Source: Plantago elongata (Eukaryota; Streptophyta; Magnoliopsida; Lamiales; Plantaginaceae). From it: a stretch of 64,000 nucleotides of DNA. The notes beneath the pieces were generated by a model that had not been told where the DNA came from, ran no database searches, and saw only the letters and a program-made list of their open reading frames with translations. Made by a program: the position numbers and the translations under genes. The stretch is from assembly GCA_036897095.1 (NCBI GenBank), contig JAYMSP010000037.1, positions 1 through 64,000 on the forward strand, written 5' to 3'. Below, piece after piece: positions 62,395-64,000 of the stretch (within the stretch, counting starts at the first letter, position 1; each line of letters opens with the position of its first letter).

Positions 62395-64000
62395 GGAGAG
62401 AGGGATATATTACCTCATTATTCTCAGCATCCGAGTCTTCCAGACCAGCTGCTGCAAGAAGATCCTGAGGAATTTCTTCTATTTTATCTTCAATATCATC
62501 TGTTTGATGATCCTGCTCGTCTCTATAACCCATATCTGTGTCATCATATTCCACATTATCTTGCTCTTCCACCCCAGCCTCTGCTTCCTCCTGTTCGTAG
62601 CGTGACCTCTTATCCTTCTTCTTGCGCTTGCCACCTTTCCTCCTCCTTTTATCACCATTCCCACCTTCCTCATTGTCAGCTTGGGGTCTGTCTTTTCTCT
62701 TTAAAGAGCTACTCTTCCATTGTTCCTAAAGCCAAAATCAGAAGAACAGACATGAATGACAACTCAATGTCTGCAACAGTTTCAGAAGTTCTCCAAAAGG
62801 ACCAAAACTAATAGTATGAAATTTGAGAATGCATATCAAAATCTTAAGCGGATATAACTTGAGGGCGAAGGTTCCTTTCGGTTGAATTTACAAGGGTATA
62901 GCCAAATGAACTACTGAATCCAAATTGATTACCTTGACACGCTCCAGATGCTTCTCTTGTTGCATAACTAGTCTTAATTCATCTTCTTGTTTTCGCTTCT
63001 CCAGCTGTTTTCAATGCAAAGGTGAGCAAATGGATAGGTTATAGAGTTGCACAAATAAGAAAGCACAAAGATGATAACCTGAAGTTTTCGCTGCTCTTCG
63101 GCTTTTCTGCGAGATTCTTCAGCCAATTCCATCTGACGAACAGCTTCCAACCTTTGCAAGTTCTGTTTTTCTTCGCGCTCGGCGGCATCAGCGTGAACCA
63201 TTGCTGCATCCAGTAAGTGCTTGCAGTATGCAACATGAGTTTCAATTTTCTTTTCGTCAAACCCATGTGAATGAGTTTTCGAAGATGCAGATAGAAAGCT
63301 GAACATACGAATAGCATTTTTTAGCTCTGCTACTGTCGCTCGCACCTACAAATTTGAGAGATATACATAGGATAAGCAGATGAGATAATGAAAAGATGCA
63401 TTTCAGGTAGTTTCCCAACGAGCTGAATATCCCTTGATCATGAAGCTACATCAGGAGAATACAATGACACAACTCAGGTACAGATTTTCTTAATAACTAC
63501 TAGTCCTATTAATAGCAAAAGTGGCGAAATAGTTGTTCCAGTAAATCAACTCTTTGAAGCAATAGACTCACAGCCAATCTGAGTTTAGAAAAAATAATGT
63601 ACCCAAATTTGTTACAATTTCAAGAAGTTTCCCCAGTGTCTGGATACTTCACATAATAAGCAATATAGGTACTTATTCCTGTTCTCTTTTTGATTTCATT
63701 CTTTCAGATTTTCCTCACCATTTTTTCCTTCTATAGTGGGTAGGGGTTCCATGAACTGTAGCATGGAAACTAATTAAGTAAATCTGCACTTAAGGTAATG
63801 CCATGCGACAGCATTACTCTGAAGAAATTGGACATATTTCAACGTAGAAAGGGATGAATGTTAATAAAACCAAAGCAGAATTTGAAATTTAACCTCATCT
63901 ACGGTCCTTTTCGTTTTCTGAAGTGTTGATGCCGAGAACTTCTGTAATGTAGCTCCTAAATCGAATCTCAGTGTGTGGTTTGAAGGATTTAAATGGATAG
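61592..64000 (-). CDS. VIP6: CTR9/VIP6 (Paf1 complex subunit), C-terminal part, cut by window edge
   Basis: Visible exons: complement(join(61592..61729, 62414..62725, 62933..63004, 63079..63345, 63894..>64000)). About 297 C-terminal residues are seen; the TPR region lies beyond the right edge. From the edge: NHTLRFDLGATLQKFSAS, a segment preceding AELKNAIRMFSFLSASS, then HGFDEKKIETHVAYCKHLLD. A long charged coiled coil follows (AAEREEKQNLQRLE to RKAEEQRKLQ, then LEKRKQEDELRLVMQQEKH), a Lys/Arg nuclear-type stretch (DKRRRKGGKRKKKDKRSR), the conserved plant motif LLAAAGLEDSDAE and the tail SRRRRALSESDEDG. CTR9 is the scaffold of the nuclear Paf1 complex, which couples RNA polymerase II elongation to histone marks; in Arabidopsis its loss (vip6/elf8) causes early flowering. 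All introns are GT-AG and phase 0. An (AT)n(AG)n tract lies in the intron at 61730-62413. Confidence 0.94.
62331..62401. repeat. Compound (AT)n(AG)n microsatellite in a CTR9 intron
   Basis: About 23 AT units run directly into about 10 AG units, ending only 12 bases from the splice donor of the long acidic CTR9 exon (GTAATA, reading leftward from 62413). It should be highly variable in length. Confidence 0.92.

Overview
This is nuclear DNA from a flowering plant, most likely a eudicot. The genes have short exons, GT-AG introns and AT-rich intergenic DNA. The protein families are plant-specific or plant-typed: a GRF factor with its miR396 site, an OPR3 with a peroxisomal tail, an ABP19-type germin-like protein and a plant ankyrin-PGG protein. 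The sequence alone does not fix the species; an asterid is a guess.

Eight host genes can be read, and seven are complete. In order: (1) + strand 5749-10959, ankyrin-repeat/PGG membrane protein, 7 exons. (2) + 12780-17553, O-fucosyltransferase-family Golgi glycosyltransferase, 9 exons. (3) - 18744-21253, MOB1, 7 exons. (4) - 24865-25503, single-exon germin-like (ABP19a-type) protein. (5) - 27142-30857, 12-oxophytodienoate reductase 3 (jasmonate synthesis), 5 exons. (6) + 45844-52928, DENN-domain protein, 18 coding exons. (7) + 56969-59125, growth-regulating factor with QLQ and WRC domains and a miR396 site. (8) - 61592 to the right edge, the C-terminal part of CTR9/VIP6 of the Paf1 complex. 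Reading phase was followed by hand across every junction, and each complete model closes in frame.

Between and inside the genes lies a varied repeat fraction. There are two broken LINEs (476-1920 and 31527-34404), a Mutator-like foldback MITE with a 10-bp target duplication (2141-2861), and Stowaway-type MITEs, including ones in introns of the ankyrin and DENN genes. Several tRNA-derived SINEs are present, two with clear target duplications. A hAT-like GC-rich element (42967-44215) has a SINE nested inside it. A 78-bp perfect palindrome lies at 40557-40634, and there are many short tandem duplications. The largest gene-free block is 34405-45800.

The genes do not form a pathway or cluster. 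They act in jasmonate synthesis (OPR3), cell-wall or extracellular functions (O-FucT, GLP), NDR/LATS-type kinase control (MOB1), membrane traffic (DENN), leaf growth (GRF), transcription elongation (CTR9) and possibly defence (ankyrin-PGG). I found no clearly new multi-gene system. The most unusual structures are a tandem array in the O-FucT gene that repeats the exon 1/intron 1 junction, a GRF stop codon apparently split by an intron, the nested hAT/SINE element with GC-rich cargo, and the long perfect palindrome.
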